Source: Nocardia niigatensis NBRC 100131 (GTDB taxonomy: Bacteria; Actinomycetota; Actinomycetes; Mycobacteriales; Mycobacteriaceae). Taken from it: a DNA stretch of 64,000 nt. Below the pieces are notes generated by a model. The model saw only the letters and a program-made list of their open reading frames with translations, did no database searches and was not told the DNA's origin. Below are positions 1 through 8,402 of the stretch, one piece after another. The stretch is from the NCBI RefSeq assembly GCF_000308655.1, contig NZ_BAGC01000107.1:1-64000 (forward strand). Reading direction: 5' to 3'. Position 1 is the first letter of the stretch. Every line of letters starts with the position of its first letter. The position numbers were made by a program, and so were the translations under genes.

Positions 1-17
1 CTACCAGCAACACCGCG

Positions 18-60
18 TGTGCGGAGTCGGCGAAGGAGCTTCCTTCGCCGACTCCGCACA
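18..60. repeat. Perfect 20-bp inverted repeat, possible terminator
   Basis: Bases 18-37 and 41-60 are exact reverse complements separated by a 3-nt loop (GCT). The arm reads TGTGCGGAGTCGGCGAAGGA. It lies 26 nt upstream of the first complete gene, so it could end transcription of a gene outside the window or act in the 5' leader of the next one. No T-run follows, which is common for actinobacterial terminators. The role is inferred. Confidence 0.6.
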
Positions 61-86
61 CCGTCCGACTCCGAAGGACATTTTCG

Positions 87-557
87 ATGAACAACAGCCC
101 GAACCTCGTACGGATCCGTCGAATCGCGGCCGGGCTCTTCGTGGTCGCGACCGCGGCGGTGGGCGGACTCGCCGCGCAGTTGGCCGCCGATGCCGATGCC
201 ACGCATGCCGCCCCGTCCCTCGACCGGATGCCCGCACCGGCCGCCGACCTCGCCCCCCGATCGACAGTGGACGCGGCACTCACGCCGCCGGCCCCGGCGC
301 CCGCACCGGCCGTCGCGGCGGTGCCGCCGCAGACCGGCGGCCCAGTGCCCGCGCCGCCGGTCGACACCGCGAAGGACGTTCCCGCACAAGCCGAATCGCC
401 CAGCGAAGAAGCGCCTGCGGCGACTCCCTACCTGTCGAACCGAACCAGCCGCGACCGCGACGAAGCCTTCGATGAGTCCGACATTCCGCAGTGGACCACG
501 ACACCCGCGCCGACCACCACGCAGGCACCACCGCACGCGCACACGGAAGCGTCGTGA
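87..557 (+). CDS. Secreted or membrane-anchored Pro/Ala-rich protein
   Basis: This is a 156-residue protein of unknown function. Residues 10-14 are basic (R-I-R-R) and are followed by a hydrophobic stretch at about 13-35 that looks like a signal peptide or single anchor. The rest is rich in Pro, Ala and Thr, which suggests an extracytoplasmic disordered chain. An AAGGA ribosome site lies just upstream of the ATG. Its stop overlaps the start of the apbE-like gene (GTGA), so it belongs to the same transcript as the redox cassette. I see no flavinylation motif (D-x-SGAT-type), so it is probably not itself the FMN-carrying partner. Confidence 0.6.
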   Translation: MNNSPNLVRIRRIAAGLFVVATAAVGGLAAQLAADADATHAAPSLDRMPAPAADLAPRSTVDAALTPPAPAPAPAVAAVPPQTGGPVPAPPVDTAKDVPAQAESPSEEAPAATPYLSNRTSRDRDEAFDESDIPQWTTTPAPTTTQAPPHAHTEAS

Positions 558-1525
558 TCAACACCAGCGGCCGGGGCACCGCCTCGGCGTCGTTCTCCGC
601 CATCGGCACGATCGCCACGGTGGTGTGCACCGACGCGCGCGCACTACCGCGTGCCGTCGACCTGACCCGCACCCGGTTGGACGAACTCGACCGTGTCGCT
701 TCACGATTCCGCGAGGACAGCGAACTCGCGACGATCAATGCGCGCAGTACCGAACTGGCAGGCACGGATCGATCCGCCCAGCTGCTGATCCCGGTGAGCA
801 CGACACTGGGCCTGTGCCTGCGGGCGGCGATTCGCGCCGAACGGCTCACCGCGGCTTTGGTGCGTCCTTCCCTGGGGGCGGCCCTGATTGCCTGCGGTTA
901 CGACGACGACCTCGAGATCGTCCGCGCCCGTGGCGGCGCGACGGCATCGGACCCGTTCCCGGTGCACACACTGCCGCAGGCCGTGCTCTTCGACGAATCG
1001 CAATGGTGCGTCAAAATTCTCGCCGGGACCCTGATGGATCTGGGCGCGAGCGCCAAGGCGTGGGCCGCGGACTCGATCGCCGCGGAGCTGGCCACGGTCG
1101 GCGCGGGCGGATATCTGGTCGACCTGGGCGGCGACATCGCCGTGTCGGGTCCGCCGCCACCGGGCGGCTGGGCGATCGGCGTGCGAGACTGGAACAGCGT
1201 TGTGGCACAAACTGTCTGCTCGTTCGGACAGGCGTTCGCGACCTCGTCCACACGGTTGCGCATCTGGGTCCAGCAGGGTAGCCCCCGCCACCACATCATC
1301 GATCCGCGCACCGGTTTGCCCGCACGCTCACGCTGGGCGCAGGTCACCTGTGCGGGCGCCGACGCCGTCCAGGCCAACGCCGCCTCCACCGCCGCCATCA
1401 TCCTCGACGACCGGGCCCCCCGATGGCTGAGCGAGCGGCACATACCCGCCCGGCTGGTGACCGACGACTGCGCGGTGGTGACGACGTCGGGGTGGCCCGG
1501 CTCGGATGATTCGTCCGGCGCATGA
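554..1525 (+). CDS. apbE: FAD:protein FMN transferase, ApbE family
   Basis: ApbE enzymes transfer FMN from FAD to a Thr/Ser of a target protein. The family hallmarks are in order: FRxDSELATIN near the N-terminus, a central LMDLGASAKAWAAD block (the metal/FAD-binding DLGGxxKG region), a VDLGGDIAVSG segment, and HHIIDPRTGLPA before the C-terminal ADAVQANAASTAA helix. The chosen start is a GTG that overlaps the upstream stop by 4 nt; the frame continues further upstream but would overlap the previous gene. No signal peptide is apparent, so it probably acts in the cytosol. Its stop overlaps the next start (ATGA). The flavinylated target is not obvious in the window and may lie upstream of base 1. 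Confidence 0.87.
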   Translation: MINTSGRGTASASFSAIGTIATVVCTDARALPRAVDLTRTRLDELDRVASRFREDSELATINARSTELAGTDRSAQLLIPVSTTLGLCLRAAIRAERLTAALVRPSLGAALIACGYDDDLEIVRARGGATASDPFPVHTLPQAVLFDESQWCVKILAGTLMDLGASAKAWAADSIAAELATVGAGGYLVDLGGDIAVSGPPPPGGWAIGVRDWNSVVAQTVCSFGQAFATSSTRLRIWVQQGSPRHHIIDPRTGLPARSRWAQVTCAGADAVQANAASTAAIILDDRAPRWLSERHIPARLVTDDCAVVTTSGWPGSDDSSGA

Positions 1526-2088
1526 AAAGTCCATGGCTGTGGTATATCTCGCGCGCCGACGGGGTGATCACGCTGATCCTGCTCACGGTGACCGCGGTGC
1601 TCGGCATGCTGACCTCCTCGCGCTGGCATCCGCAGTCGTCGGTATCGGCGATCGCGATGGGAACGCACCGGACACTCGCGCTCGGCACCACCGTGTTCCT
1701 GGCGGTCCACATACTCACCGCTGTTCTCGACACCTATGTCCATCTCGGCTGGCTGTCGACGTTCGTACCCTTCACCGCCGGGTATGAACGAGTGTGGGTG
1801 GGACTGGGCACCACGGCGTGCGATCTGTTTGTCGCGATCATCGTGACTTCGCTACTGCGCCATCGGTTGTCGACGCCGGTCTGGCGGGCCGTGCACTGGT
1901 CGTCGTATGCCATGGCCCCGATCGCGGTCACGCACGCGCTGATGATGGCTTCGTCCGGTGAACCGGCCCTGTCCGCTGTCACCGTCGCCTGCGGCGGCGT
2001 CTTCGCGGCCGCCGCTGTGTGGCGATGCGCGCGCGGTCTCGCCGATCGCCACCGCCGTAGGTGCTTCGCCGCCCGGGAATGGTCATGA
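1522..2088 (+). CDS. Ferric-reductase-like haem membrane protein
   Basis: This is a 188-residue polytopic protein with about five hydrophobic segments, matching the ferric reductase-like transmembrane domain (MsrQ/FRE type). Paired His residues that could hold b-type haem occur in the segments with GTHRTLAL/VHILTAV and with VHWSSY/VTHALMM. It begins at an ATG overlapping the apbE stop and its own stop overlaps the next start, so the genes are translationally coupled. The likely role is moving electrons across the membrane between the cytosolic NuoF-like/ferredoxin pair and an extracytoplasmic acceptor. This is inferred from context. Confidence 0.75.
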   Translation: MKSPWLWYISRADGVITLILLTVTAVLGMLTSSRWHPQSSVSAIAMGTHRTLALGTTVFLAVHILTAVLDTYVHLGWLSTFVPFTAGYERVWVGLGTTACDLFVAIIVTSLLRHRLSTPVWRAVHWSSYAMAPIAVTHALMMASSGEPALSAVTVACGGVFAAAAVWRCARGLADRHRRRCFAAREWS

Positions 2089-3158
2089 GCGCCCTGTCGG
2101 AACTATTGCTCTCGGCGGGTCTCACCGGGCGTGGCGGAGCGGATTTCCCCACCGGGGCCAAACTCGCGCTGGCCGAACGGCACAACGCCGAGCTGATCAT
2201 CAACGCCTGTGACGGCGAGCTCGATGCCGCCAAGGACAGCTGGGTGATCGCCAATCACCTGCCCGAGGTCCTGGAAGGAGCTCGGCGCATCACCGGACAG
2301 CGCATCAGGGTGTCGGTGCACCGCGATTCCAGCGTCTCGGCGACGCTACGCGAGGCCGGCGTCGGAATTCTGGAAGTCCCGCGCCGCTATGTGTCCTCGG
2401 AGGAGTCGGCTCTGACCCGCCTGGCCGCTGGGGGTCCGGCCAAACCTCTCATGCGATTCGAGCCCATCGCCGCGGGCAGCCGTGATGTCGCCGGGCGCCG
2501 GCTGCCACCCACGCTGGTGCTCAATGCCGAAACGGTGTGGCGCGTCCAGCAGATCATCGATCGCGGCCCGCGGTGGTTCCGCTCCTACGGCACGCCGGAC
2601 GAGCCCGGACCCCGGCTGGTCACGGTGGCCAACGGTGTCGAAGCCCCCGGCGTCCACGCCGTGGAAGCCGGGCTCGCGATGCGCGAAATCCTGCACCGCG
2701 CAGGCGGACTCACCGTACCGACCCAGGCACTGTGGATCAGCGGGCTCAGCGGCGGATTCCTCGGCGCCGCCGACATCTTCGACACCGAATGGTCCCGCGC
2801 CGGGTTGGCGCGCCACCACATCGGCCCCGGGGCCGGAACCATCCGTGTCATGGATGCCCGCGCCGACCCGTGGCACGAGCTCCTCGATGCCCTGACCTAC
2901 GCCGCCGGTGAAACCGCCGGGCAATGCGGGCCTTGCAGATTCGGTCTCCCCGCACTGGCCCAGACCCTCGCCGGGTTGCTCGAGGCCGACCCGCCACCCG
3001 ATGCCGGTGATCGGCTCGGCCGCATCCTCGCTCAGGTCAGCGGCCGTGGCGCATGCCGTTTTCCGGACGGCGTCGCCGGGCTGCTCAGCTCCGCACTCGA
3101 GGTATTCGGCGCGCCTGCGATGCGACGACCGGCGATGACCGACAGCCAAGTGGAGTAG
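2085..3158 (+). CDS. NuoF-like NAD(P)H/FMN oxidoreductase subunit
   Basis: The 357-residue protein resembles the 51-kDa (NuoF) subunit of complex I. A GRGGADFPTGAK flavin loop lies at about residue 15, an SLBB-like middle region follows, and the end carries a NuoF-type iron-sulfur region. That region is unusual: the canonical ESCGKCxPCR is here ETAGQCGPCR, so the first cysteine is Ala (residue 278), leaving C281, C284 and C324. This predicts a three-Cys cluster or none. I chose the ATG at 2085 because it overlaps the upstream stop (ATGA), as between the preceding genes. It probably passes electrons from a pyridine nucleotide to the adjacent ferredoxin and membrane haem protein. Confidence 0.78.
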   Translation: MSALSELLLSAGLTGRGGADFPTGAKLALAERHNAELIINACDGELDAAKDSWVIANHLPEVLEGARRITGQRIRVSVHRDSSVSATLREAGVGILEVPRRYVSSEESALTRLAAGGPAKPLMRFEPIAAGSRDVAGRRLPPTLVLNAETVWRVQQIIDRGPRWFRSYGTPDEPGPRLVTVANGVEAPGVHAVEAGLAMREILHRAGGLTVPTQALWISGLSGGFLGAADIFDTEWSRAGLARHHIGPGAGTIRVMDARADPWHELLDALTYAAGETAGQCGPCRFGLPALAQTLAGLLEADPPPDAGDRLGRILAQVSGRGACRFPDGVAGLLSSALEVFGAPAMRRPAMTDSQVE

Positions 3159-3162
3159 CGAC

Positions 3163-3414
3163 GTGTCACTGATCAATCGAATCCTCGGTATTCCCGACCC
3201 TTCGCCGTCGAGCACCTTCGCCGTCGATCGCATTGCCTGTGTCGGCCATGGCATTTGCGCGCACATCCTGATCGACGCGATCAGCCTCGACGAGTGGGGT
3301 TACCCGACCCTGCACGAGGCGCGCCCCGACCCCGCACTCGCGGCCGAAGCCATCAAGCTCTGTCCGACGAAGGCACTGCGGTGGATCGCGGATGCGGGCA
3401 AAGACAAATGTTGA
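3163..3414 (+). CDS. Small [3Fe-4S]-type ferredoxin
   Basis: This is an 83-residue protein starting at GTG, 4 nt after the previous stop. It has the Cys pattern of actinobacterial P450-type ferredoxins: C26-x5-C32 in the segment CVGHGICA and C67-P near the C-terminus, with His in place of the fourth ligand. The middle residues D38-L50 resemble this family. Position and coupling make it the soluble electron carrier of the apbE/NuoF-like cassette. An extra Cys is the last residue. Confidence 0.8.
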   Translation: MSLINRILGIPDPSPSSTFAVDRIACVGHGICAHILIDAISLDEWGYPTLHEARPDPALAAEAIKLCPTKALRWIADAGKDKC

Positions 3415-3559
3415 GTAAACATCCGTGCACTGAAATGGAACAGCTAACGTATCTACGTACCATCGACGATGTGGAAGATGCCACGCACTGACCTGGCCGG
3501 ACCGCTGCGGCGGCGTAGTCGAACGGCTCACGCAGAACAAGATGTGCCAGGAGGACACT

Positions 3560-4255
3560 ATGAACTCTGCGCTGCCCGCGAATCCGCCCCCGGGTGGGCA
3601 ATCGCTGCTCGAGCGGGCCCGATCCGAGGCCATCGAGCAGTTCAGTGCCACCGATCGCGTCCGCACTCGTATCCTCGACGCGGCCAACGACCAGTTTCAG
3701 CGGTTGGGCATCCACCGCTCGACCATGGAGGATGTCGCTCGGCAGGCGGGGGTCTCGCGGATCACCGTCTATCGACGCTTCGCAACCAAGGAAGAGCTGG
3801 TCGAGCAGGTCATCCTGCGCGAACTCGGCCTCTACTTCACCAGGTTCCTCGTCGATATCGCGGCGGCGCCGAACGTGGGCGAACGAGTCGTGCGCGGTTT
3901 CGTGAGCTCATTGGGGGCCTTGCGTGGGAATCCGATGATCCATGCTCTGATCACCGCCGAACCCGACCGCTCGATCAGCACGCTCATCGGCGACAGCAGC
4001 CGAGCGACGGCGATCGTCCGGGAATTCGTTGCCAGCCAGCTCCTTTCGGAACAGCGGGCCGGCAACGTGGCCACCGAACTGCGGGTCGAACTGGTCGCCG
4101 AGATGATGGTCCGGATCTGCGCCTCGTTCCTCGCCATTCCGAGCCAGGTCGTCGATCTCGACAATGACGACGAACTCGCCGATGTGGCGAGGCAATTCCT
4201 GGTCCCGATGCTGGATCCACCGGCCGGCGCGAGGGGTCGAGATCAGCCGTCCTGA
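3560..4255 (+). CDS. TetR-family transcriptional regulator
   Basis: This is a 231-residue repressor-type protein. The N-terminal helix-turn-helix is clear (RILDAANDQFQRLGIHRSTM, then VARQAGVSRITVYRRFATKE). The C-terminal ligand domain is generic. An AGGAGG at 3549-3554, 5 nt before the ATG at 3560, decides the start over an in-frame ATG at 3542. It runs tail-to-tail with the DUF2236 gene 13 nt away and follows the ferredoxin by 145 nt. Its targets are not proven; the ferredoxin cassette, itself and the neighbouring oxygenase-like gene are candidates. Confidence 0.85.
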   Translation: MNSALPANPPPGGQSLLERARSEAIEQFSATDRVRTRILDAANDQFQRLGIHRSTMEDVARQAGVSRITVYRRFATKEELVEQVILRELGLYFTRFLVDIAAAPNVGERVVRGFVSSLGALRGNPMIHALITAEPDRSISTLIGDSSRATAIVREFVASQLLSEQRAGNVATELRVELVAEMMVRICASFLAIPSQVVDLDNDDELADVARQFLVPMLDPPAGARGRDQPS

Positions 4256-4268
4256 CAGTCTCGATCCC

Positions 4269-5141
4269 TCAGACGAGCGGTTTGCCGAGTGCTCGGCGGC
4301 GACGCATGTCGCGCAGGTACTCCCCGTAGGGGTACAGCCGCCGCTCCTCCGGCAGCCGGGCCAGCACCACACCGATCGCGCGCATGAGGATCAGGAACGC
4401 TCGTTGCCGGCGGGGACACCAGGTCAGGCCGAGGGCATCGCGAAACTGTTGCGGGAGAAAGCCTGTGGTGAAGAAGCGGCTCACCTGCCGGAAGGCGAGG
4501 CGGTAGTTGCGGCTGTGTGGACCGAGATCGACCACCTGATCCAGCAGATAACCCCGGACCTCATCGTCGACGACGATCTCGGCCAGCTTCGCATCCCAGT
4601 ATTCGGCGAAAGCGGCCCGGTCTTTCGGCCACATCTCCTGGCGCATCTGCAACGTGGTGCCGAACCGCGCGGATTGGCGGTACAGATCATCGGCGGTGGC
4701 GTCGTCGAGCTCGCCGAAGAAGTAGGTCAGGCAGTCGCGGACACCGACGTAGATGCACGCCGCCACCCACAGTTGCAGTTCCGGGTCGAAGGCGTTGTAG
4801 GAGACGGGGCTGTCGGGCCCCGACCGCACCAGCCGATGCGCGGTATTCGTCGCCTCGCGGTAGGCCGCGCGCTCGTCCTCGGTCCCGATCATCGCAACCG
4901 CCAAGTACGTCAACGTGGTTCGCGACCGTTTGCGCGGATGAAGGTCGTAGCGCCCGCGTTCGACCACGCTCTCGAAAACGCCCCGCCCCACCGCGGGGTT
5001 GCTCAACTGCATGATCACGTTCGCGCCGCCGCCGAGCAGTGCCCCCAGCCCCACCATGTACTGCCGCCGGCGAGCAACGTCCCCCGGTCCTGCTGTGGTT
5101 TCCGTGACCCGACCGGGCGCAGATCGAAGCATGCGCGCCAC
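4269..5141 (-). CDS. DUF2236 (MpaB/rubber-oxygenase-like) protein
   Basis: This 290-residue protein belongs to the oxygenase MpaB / latex-clearing protein superfamily (DUF2236), whose studied members bind b-type haem. It shares the family core with the second copy at 52916-53920: RSRTTLTYLAVAMIGT, then a His in NTAHRLV, then YNAFDPELQLWVAACIYVG. The substrate is unknown. I place the start at GTG 5141, 4 nt after GGAGG; ATG 5132 is also possible. The frame stays open to 5186, but that part overlaps a putative operator. Confidence 0.75.
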   Translation of the reverse strand: MARMLRSAPGRVTETTAGPGDVARRRQYMVGLGALLGGGANVIMQLSNPAVGRGVFESVVERGRYDLHPRKRSRTTLTYLAVAMIGTEDERAAYREATNTAHRLVRSGPDSPVSYNAFDPELQLWVAACIYVGVRDCLTYFFGELDDATADDLYRQSARFGTTLQMRQEMWPKDRAAFAEYWDAKLAEIVVDDEVRGYLLDQVVDLGPHSRNYRLAFRQVSRFFTTGFLPQQFRDALGLTWCPRRQRAFLILMRAIGVVLARLPEERRLYPYGEYLRDMRRRRALGKPLV

Positions 5142-5162
5142 GACACCTCCAGAGCTTATGAG

Positions 5163-5177
5163 AAGATAACTGTCTAA
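5163..5177. promoter_or_regulatory. Putative operator element upstream of the DUF2236 gene
   Basis: The plus strand reads AAGATAACTGTCTAA, an imperfect inverted repeat (AGAYA-N2-TRTCT). The same two blocks (AAGATAAC and TGTCTAA) abut again at 52796-52810, in front of the other DUF2236 gene and the mce operon. Such AT-rich words are rare in this GC-rich sequence. The binding protein is unknown; a TetR-type factor is a guess. Confidence 0.35.
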
Positions 5178-5416
5178 TCGTCTCATTGTGTCGTTATCGG
5201 GTCAACTCCTCATCTCGCCCAATGCGCACCCAAATCCGGGTCGCTGTGATCATGAAGCGACCATTCGTGTTGTCCGCGAACGCCTCTCACCGGCGAGCCG
5301 AGCGTCGGCGCAGAGCGCCGTTGCGTCGCGGTAGTACTCGGCCGGTCCCAGGGTGACGCGGTCGAAATTCGCTTCAAACCGCTTGGTGGCGAGGAGATTC
5401 GGTGGATTCGCGGCGA

Positions 5417-6130
5417 TTACTGGTCGATGTCCAGGCGACGGTTGGTGGCCGCCAGCTGGCGGAGGGTGCTGTCGGTCAGGTCTGCGGCCTGGGCTCTGTT
5501 CAGTGGCGCCGTGGGCCGATCCCAGTGGAGGGCAACGAGGTCGCCGTCTTGCGGGTCCATCGTCAGGCGGCCGTCGAGGGTGAGGGTCACGGTTCGCGCG
5601 CTGGGCGGGGCCAGATCGAGGTGGTGGCCGTCCCAGGTCAGGCGGCGGGCCCTCAGGCGGACGCGGGAGCCGTCGCGGGCCAGTACCCGAGCCGGGGTGA
5701 TGCGGCAGTTGTCGAGGATTTCCAGAGCGGTGGGGGTTGCCGCTGAGCCGAGCAGGCGGCTCCAGGGGTAGACGCCGAGGACGTGGAAGCAGTGGTTGGG
5801 GGCGGCCTCGGGAGCGAGCTGGGGCGTCAGGTGGCTCCAGTAGTGGCCGGCGGTGGGGCCCAGTATGGTCAGTAGCTCGTCGTAGAAGGCCGCGGCATCG
5901 AGGGTCGAGCCGATTCCTCCACCGTGCCAATAGGATTCGACCAGGCGAGGGTCGAGCGGGTCGGCGATGCCGGTCATGGCGGACATGACTTGCAGGTAGG
6001 GCCAGGCGCCGGTGAAGCGACGAGCGGCGGCGCGGATCTGCGCGGGCGATCCGTCGCGCAGGGCCGTCGTGTCGGGTGGCCCGCAGTAGCCCAGCGCGTT
6101 CGGTGCGTAGGCGTAGCGCGCGAACATCAT
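5417..6130 (-). CDS. DUF6390 family hydrogenase-cluster protein
   Basis: This 237-residue protein starts MMFARYAYAPN and contains LGYCGPPDT near residue 15. I recognise it as the DUF6390 family, found beside actinobacterial [NiFe]-hydrogenase genes. No catalytic function is established. It is the last gene of the long hydrogenase block, 87 nt after hypE on the same strand. It has no signal peptide or membrane segment, so it is probably a cytosolic accessory protein. Bases 5142-5416 carry no convincing gene. Confidence 0.75.
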   Translation of the reverse strand: MMFARYAYAPNALGYCGPPDTTALRDGSPAQIRAAARRFTGAWPYLQVMSAMTGIADPLDPRLVESYWHGGGIGSTLDAAAFYDELLTILGPTAGHYWSHLTPQLAPEAAPNHCFHVLGVYPWSRLLGSAATPTALEILDNCRITPARVLARDGSRVRLRARRLTWDGHHLDLAPPSARTVTLTLDGRLTMDPQDGDLVALHWDRPTAPLNRAQAADLTDSTLRQLAATNRRLDIDQ

Positions 6131-6217
6131 CGCCCCCGATCCCGGGTCGGGTGGCCGGGACCGCGTGGAATGCGGGCGGGGGACGGTGATGGCAGGGCTC
6201 CGTGAGTGGGGATACGG

Positions 6218-7297
6218 TCAGCAGATGCGTGGAAGCTGTTCTCCGGCAGGCAGGTCGACGACTCGCGTGCCGCCGAGCGCGGTGTGAGCGGTGACCATGC
6301 CGGGGTGCTCGGTGACGCAGCGGCCGATGATCTCGGCGTGCACACCGAGGGGATGGGCGCGCATGGCGGCCAGCACCCGGTCGGCATCCGCGGCGGGCAC
6401 GAAGGCCACCAGCTTGCCTTCGTTGGCCACGTACAGCGGGTCCAGGCCGAGCAGCCCGCAGGCATCGCGGACACCGGCGGGGATCGGAATCGTCTTCTCG
6501 TCCAACGCGATTCCCACGCCTGCCGCTCGCGCGATCTCGTTCAGGCTGGCGGCCAGTCCACCGCGCGTCGGGTCGCGCATGGTGTGGACGGTCCCGCCCG
6601 TCGCCAGCATCGCCGCGACCAGACCGTGCAGGGGAGCGGTGTCGCTGCACACGGTGGTCCCGAATTCGAGTCCCTCGCGGCAGGAAAGCACCGCGACACC
6701 GTGCAATCCGATCTCCCCGCTGACCATGACCACGTCCCCGGGCGCGGCGAGTTCGGGCCGGATGTCGACTCCGGGATCGAGCACACCGATGCCGGCGGTA
6801 TTGACGTAGATGCCGTCACCGTGCCCGGCGTCGACGACCTTGGTGTCGCCGGTGACGAGCGCTACTCCGGCACCCAATGCCGCCGTGCCCATGGCCGACG
6901 CCACTTCCGCGATCCGCACCAGCGGAGTGCCCTCCTCGAGGATGAACGCCGTCGACAGGACCAGCGGCCGCGCCCCCGACATCGCCAGATCGTTGACCGT
7001 GCCGTTGACGGCGAGATCGCCGATGGATCCGCCGGGAAATGTCAACGGCTTCACCACGAACGAGTCGGTGCTGAACGCCAGCCGCGTCTCGCCGACGGTG
7101 AGGACCGCCGAGTCACCGAGCCCGGCCTGCGCCGCCGCCCCGAACGCCGGCAGGAACAGGTGCTCGATCAGCTCGCCGGACATCGCACCGCCGCCACCGT
7201 GCCCCATCACGATGGTGGGTGAGTCCCGCAACGGCATCGGGCACACCCAGTTCTCGAAATCGATGGCGCCGGAGCCTGTTCCGACGATGTCAGGCAT
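6218..7297 (-). CDS. hypE: Hydrogenase maturation protein HypE
   Basis: HypE dehydrates a carbamoylated C-terminal cysteine to make the thiocyanate that supplies CN ligands of the NiFe site. The 359-residue protein ends in the required PRIC. It shows the PurM-like ATP-binding motifs MGHGGGGAMSGELI near residue 31, FSTDSFVVKPLTFPGG and VNGTVNDLAMSGA, and later TMRDPTRGGLAASLNE. Its ATG lies inside the end of hypD (8-nt overlap), which supports coupled translation. Confidence 0.96.
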   Translation of the reverse strand: MPDIVGTGSGAIDFENWVCPMPLRDSPTIVMGHGGGGAMSGELIEHLFLPAFGAAAQAGLGDSAVLTVGETRLAFSTDSFVVKPLTFPGGSIGDLAVNGTVNDLAMSGARPLVLSTAFILEEGTPLVRIAEVASAMGTAALGAGVALVTGDTKVVDAGHGDGIYVNTAGIGVLDPGVDIRPELAAPGDVVMVSGEIGLHGVAVLSCREGLEFGTTVCSDTAPLHGLVAAMLATGGTVHTMRDPTRGGLAASLNEIARAAGVGIALDEKTIPIPAGVRDACGLLGLDPLYVANEGKLVAFVPAADADRVLAAMRAHPLGVHAEIIGRCVTEHPGMVTAHTALGGTRVVDLPAGEQLPRIC

Positions 7298-8402
7298 GAG
7301 CCACCTCCGCGGGAAGATCCAGCCGCCGGTACAGGTAGTAGGCCGCGCAGGCGCCTTCGGAGGACACCATGGTGGCGCCGAGCGGATTACGCGGTGTGCA
7401 CTCCTTGCCGAAGGCCGCGCACTCGTGCGGTTTGATCAGGCCCTGCAGCACCTCGCCCGATCGGCAGATCGGCGATTCCTCGGTGTGCAGATCGCTGACC
7501 GCGAACCGGTGTTCGGCGTCGAACTCGCGGTAGCGCGGCGAGAGCCGCCAGCCGCTCTGCGGGATCACCCCGATGCCACGCCAGCCGCGGTCGGTGACCT
7601 CGAAGACGTCGGCGAGCATGGCCTTGGCGGCCGGGTTGCCCTCGGCGGTGACCGCGCGCCGGTAGGCGTTGTCCACCTCGTGGCGGCCCGATTCCAGCTG
7701 GGCGACGGTGCGCCGGATGCCCTCGAGAATGTCGAGCGGCTCGAATCCGGTGACCACCACCGGAACCCGGTACTTCTCGGCGAGCGGCGGATATTCGGCG
7801 GTGCCCATCACCGTGCACACGTGCCCGGCGGCCAGGAAGGCCTGGACCCGGCAGTTCGGCGATTCCATGATGGCGGCGATCGCCGGGGGCACCAGAACGT
7901 GCGAGACGAGCAGCGAGAAGTTGCGCACGCCGAGCCGTTGCGCCTGGTAGACGGTCATGGCGTTGGCCGGTGCGGTGGTCTCGAACCCGATGCCGAAGAA
8001 CACGACCTGGCGGTCGGGGTTGGCCCGCGCGAGTTCGAGTGCGTCGAGCGGTGAGTAGACGACACGGACGTCGCCGCCCTCGCTCTTGATCCGGAACAGA
8101 TCCTTGGAACTGCCCGGCACCCGCAGCATATCGCCGAACGAGCAGAAGATGACATCGGGCTGGGCGGCGATGGCCAGCGCCTTGTCGATCAGCTCGAGCG
8201 GGGTCACACAGACCGGGCAGCCGGGGCCGTGGATCATCTCGATCTGGTCGGGCAGCAGCTGGTCGATCCCGTGCCGGATGATCGAATGTGTCTGCCCGCC
8301 ACAGACTTCCATGATCGACCAGCGCCGGGTGGTGGTCGAGCGGATGCGCTCCAGCAGCAGCTTCGCCAGTTCCGGATTACTGAATTCGTCCAGGTATTTC
8401 AT
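7290..8402 (-). CDS. hypD: Hydrogenase maturation protein HypD
   Basis: HypD is the iron-sulfur scaffold that, with HypC, assembles the Fe(CN)2CO group. The 370-residue protein has the expected motifs in order: MEVCGGQTHSI near residue 31, HGPGCPVCVTP, FGIGFETTAPA, HVLVPPAI, FLAAGHVC and the C-terminal cluster region CRSGEVLQG...HECAAFGKECTP. The start at 8402 overlaps the hypC stop by 4 nt (ATGA). The frame stays open upstream, but that part lies within hypC and is not HypD-like. Confidence 0.96.
   Translation of the reverse strand: MKYLDEFSNPELAKLLLERIRSTTTRRWSIMEVCGGQTHSIIRHGIDQLLPDQIEMIHGPGCPVCVTPLELIDKALAIAAQPDVIFCSFGDMLRVPGSSKDLFRIKSEGGDVRVVYSPLDALELARANPDRQVVFFGIGFETTAPANAMTVYQAQRLGVRNFSLLVSHVLVPPAIAAIMESPNCRVQAFLAAGHVCTVMGTAEYPPLAEKYRVPVVVTGFEPLDILEGIRRTVAQLESGRHEVDNAYRRAVTAEGNPAAKAMLADVFEVTDRGWRGIGVIPQSGWRLSPRYREFDAEHRFAVSDLHTEESPICRSGEVLQGLIKPHECAAFGKECTPRNPLGATMVSSEGACAAYYLYRRLDLPAEVAHA

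Noticed and set aside
190..1281. A 363-codon plus-strand frame overlapping apbE
   Set aside because: It is Arg/Pro-rich with no motif and conflicts with the ApbE frame.
5250..6650. A 466-codon minus-strand frame over DUF6390 and hypE
   Set aside because: It is Arg/Pro-rich and out of frame with two well-supported genes.
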